Assembly: GCA_013426785.1 (NCBI GenBank)
Contig: JACDZI010000011.1
Span: 1-57,714, forward strand
Direction: 5' to 3'
Source: Rhodocyclaceae bacterium
Lineage (GTDB): Bacteria > Pseudomonadota > Gammaproteobacteria > Burkholderiales > Rhodocyclaceae
Length of the DNA: 57,714 bases
Shown here piece after piece: positions 56,445 through 57,714 of this stretch (position 1 is its first letter; every line of letters begins with the position of its first letter). Made by a program: the position numbers and the translations under genes. The notes beneath the pieces were generated by a model, which worked only from the letters and a program-made list of their open reading frames with translations, was not told where the DNA came from and searched no databases.

Positions 56445-56787
56445 CCACCATCGCCGTCACCCGGTTCAGATCGTCCGTTTCCGCGAAGATGGCGAAGGTC
56501 ACTTTCTTGCGGAGTTCGCGCAGGGCGTTTTCGCTGCGTTTCCAGTTCGGAAACTCGGTGAAGGCGTGGCGAATCTTGCGGCTGACCACCTCGGCGTTCT
56601 CGATCTTCGCGTCGAGCAGGCTGCGATAGACAAAATAGGTCAGGCCGTCGAAAGACTTTTCGGCCTGCTCCTTCTTCCGCGCTTCATTGCCTGCCACTTC
56701 ACACAGCAATTCGGCCAGGGCATCGGCCGTGCTGGTCTGGCGCTGCTCGAAGCTCCCCGAGGCGTCTAGTTTGCCACTCGCTCACTC
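56404..56787 (-). pseudogene. fused remnant of hsdS (5' end) and hsdR (3' end)
   Basis: A GTG at 56787, overlapping the end of the upstream rhuM-like gene, opens SEWQTRRLGEL, a typical HsdS N terminus. Soon after, the sequence in another frame encodes SFEQRQTSTADALAEL followed by the HsdR C-terminal region KSFDGLTYFVYRSLLD, WKRSENALRELRKKVTFAI and ending DKADRI at 56404. The middle of both genes (about 4 kb normally) is missing, so a deletion has fused them. Order rhuM, hsdS', 'hsdR, peptidase matches an intact type I locus. Confidence 0.65.
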
Positions 56788-57714
56788 CGCACCTCCTTCA
56801 TCGTTCGCGCTTTCCTCATCGTTCCTTGCGATCCGCATGACTTCGGCGTCGAAATCCGAGACAAACAGGCGATCCTGGACGATGCGGTATTTCTCGAATT
56901 CGGATTCGGCGTGGGCTTTGGCGATTTCGGCGGTGACTTTGCCGGCGTCCTGCAGGATTTCCCGGTCGGTGGCTGCGATGAAGCGGTTGAGCCGTGTTTC
57001 CCAGTCCTGCATGGTCATGGGGATGTGCCGCTGGGCCATGTCTTCGGCGACATCGAGGTAGGCGTTGACGAGGCGGGAGAGTTGCGCCATCTCTGGCTCG
57101 GTCAGGTAGTTCTTGGCGACGCTGACATCGAATTTCTGGATTTTTCCATGGGGCGCATCTTTCCATGTGGTGAGGCCCATGTGCTGTTTCCCGGCATCGG
57201 CCCGGTCCACGATGACCTCGGCGGCGGTGTGGCCGTGGATGGCCCAGTGGAGCTTGTTCTGCACGGTGGCGAAGAAGCGCTGGGTGGCCTTGGCGCTGCG
57301 GTCGTAGTCGATGGCGGTGGCGTAGAGGTCGGTGATTTTCTGGTAGAACTTGCGCTCGCTGAGGCGGATTTCGCGGACGCGCTGGAGTTGTTCTTCGAAG
57401 TATTGTTTGGTCAGGACGGTGCCGCCCGCCTTGAGGCGTTCGTCATCCATCGCGAAGCCCTTGACGGTGTATTCCTTGACCACGGTGGTCGCCCATTTGC
57501 GGAATTGGACGGCCCGCTCGGAGTTGACCTTGTAGCCGACGGCGATGATGGCGGAGAGGTTGTAGTGGCCGGTGTCGTAGTTTTTGCCGTCGGCGGCAGT
57601 TATTCGAAATTTTCGAATAACTGAATCCTCGGTGAGTTCGTTGTCGGCGAAGATGGTTTTGAGGTGGTAGTTGATGGTGGGGGTCTTCACGTCGTAGAGG
57701 ACGCCCATCATTTT
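56782..57714 (-). CDS. RhuM family protein (5' end beyond the window)
   Basis: At least 309 residues of a RhuM-like protein; the N terminus is cut by the window edge. It shows VKTPTINYHLKTIFADNEL, DSVIRKFRITAADGKNYDTGHYNLSAIIAVGYKVNSERAVQFRKW and YFEEQLQRVREIRLSERKFYQKI. RhuM proteins are common between hsdM and hsdS in type I restriction loci and in pathogenicity islands; the biochemical role is unknown. The stop codon overlaps the GTG of the hsdS remnant. Confidence 0.85.
   Translation of the reverse strand, partial: KMMGVLYDVKTPTINYHLKTIFADNELTEDSVIRKFRITAADGKNYDTGHYNLSAIIAVGYKVNSERAVQFRKWATTVVKEYTVKGFAMDDERLKAGGTVLTKQYFEEQLQRVREIRLSERKFYQKITDLYATAIDYDRSAKATQRFFATVQNKLHWAIHGHTAAEVIVDRADAGKQHMGLTTWKDAPHGKIQKFDVSVAKNYLTEPEMAQLSRLVNAYLDVAEDMAQRHIPMTMQDWETRLNRFIAATDREILQDAGKVTAEIAKAHAESEFEKYRIVQDRLFVSDFDAEVMRIARNDEESANDEGGAE

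Overview
The window is GC-rich, densely packed bacterial DNA. The gene content fits a metabolically versatile betaproteobacterium, perhaps of the Rhodocyclales/Sterolibacteriaceae type: homodimeric AceE, two adjacent lpxL-type acyltransferases, dapF-DUF484-xerC, hslVU, an ahcY-tlyA-metF operon, and an oxygen-sensitive 2-oxoacid:ferredoxin oxidoreductase beside a complete PDH complex. The genus is a guess. I saw no rRNA, tRNA or CRISPR array.

Layout. 1-1.2 kb: 3' end of a group II intron, a small DksA-type zinc-finger protein and a hemerythrin. 1.3-5.8 kb (-): four-gene pyruvate:ferredoxin oxidoreductase operon (gamma, alpha, beta, flavin/Fe-S subunit). 5.8-8.0 kb: an hsdS remnant and an AAA ATPase, bounded by 33-bp direct repeats. 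8.1-13.5 kb: aceE-aceF-lpd. 13.6-21.2 kb: a full D-erythronate/L-threonate catabolic set (denD, otnK, otnC, otnI, TRAP transporter, ltnD-like). 21.3-30.2 kb (-): the S-adenosylmethionine cycle, with ahcY-tlyA-metF behind an SAH riboswitch and metK (plus a SNF2/SWIM helicase) behind a SAM-II-like leader. 30.4-34.7 kb: lpxL-lpxL-dapF-DUF484-xerC. 34.7-42.7 kb: defence island with a chimeric Phd/CcdA-CcdB toxin-antitoxin and a type III-like restriction-modification locus whose mod and res genes are separated by an AAA ATPase plus a DUF4276 (TOPRIM-like) gene. 42.7-52.5 kb: rlmI and a zinc-homeostasis region with divergent arms around a Zur box. 52.5-56 kb: hslVU and an NhaD-type Na+/H+ antiporter behind a structured leader RNA. 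56-57.7 kb: a decayed type I restriction locus (rhuM, hsdS'-'hsdR fusion, YgjP-type peptidase).

The most unusual feature is a dispersed 24-bp element: an A-run followed by core GTCGGCGCTGGCGGGACGGC. I located 19 full-length or near-full-length copies and one half copy, on both strands. Several directly abut stop codons. Others lie in frame inside genes, often in linkers (two inverted copies in aceF, two in mod, one each in res, porB, tlyA, lpxL and the SNF2 gene). All six reading frames of the element lack stop codons. None occurs between 13.57 and 22.45 kb, the stretch that holds the sugar-acid cluster. The second highlight is the ATPase-DUF4276 pair inside the restriction locus.
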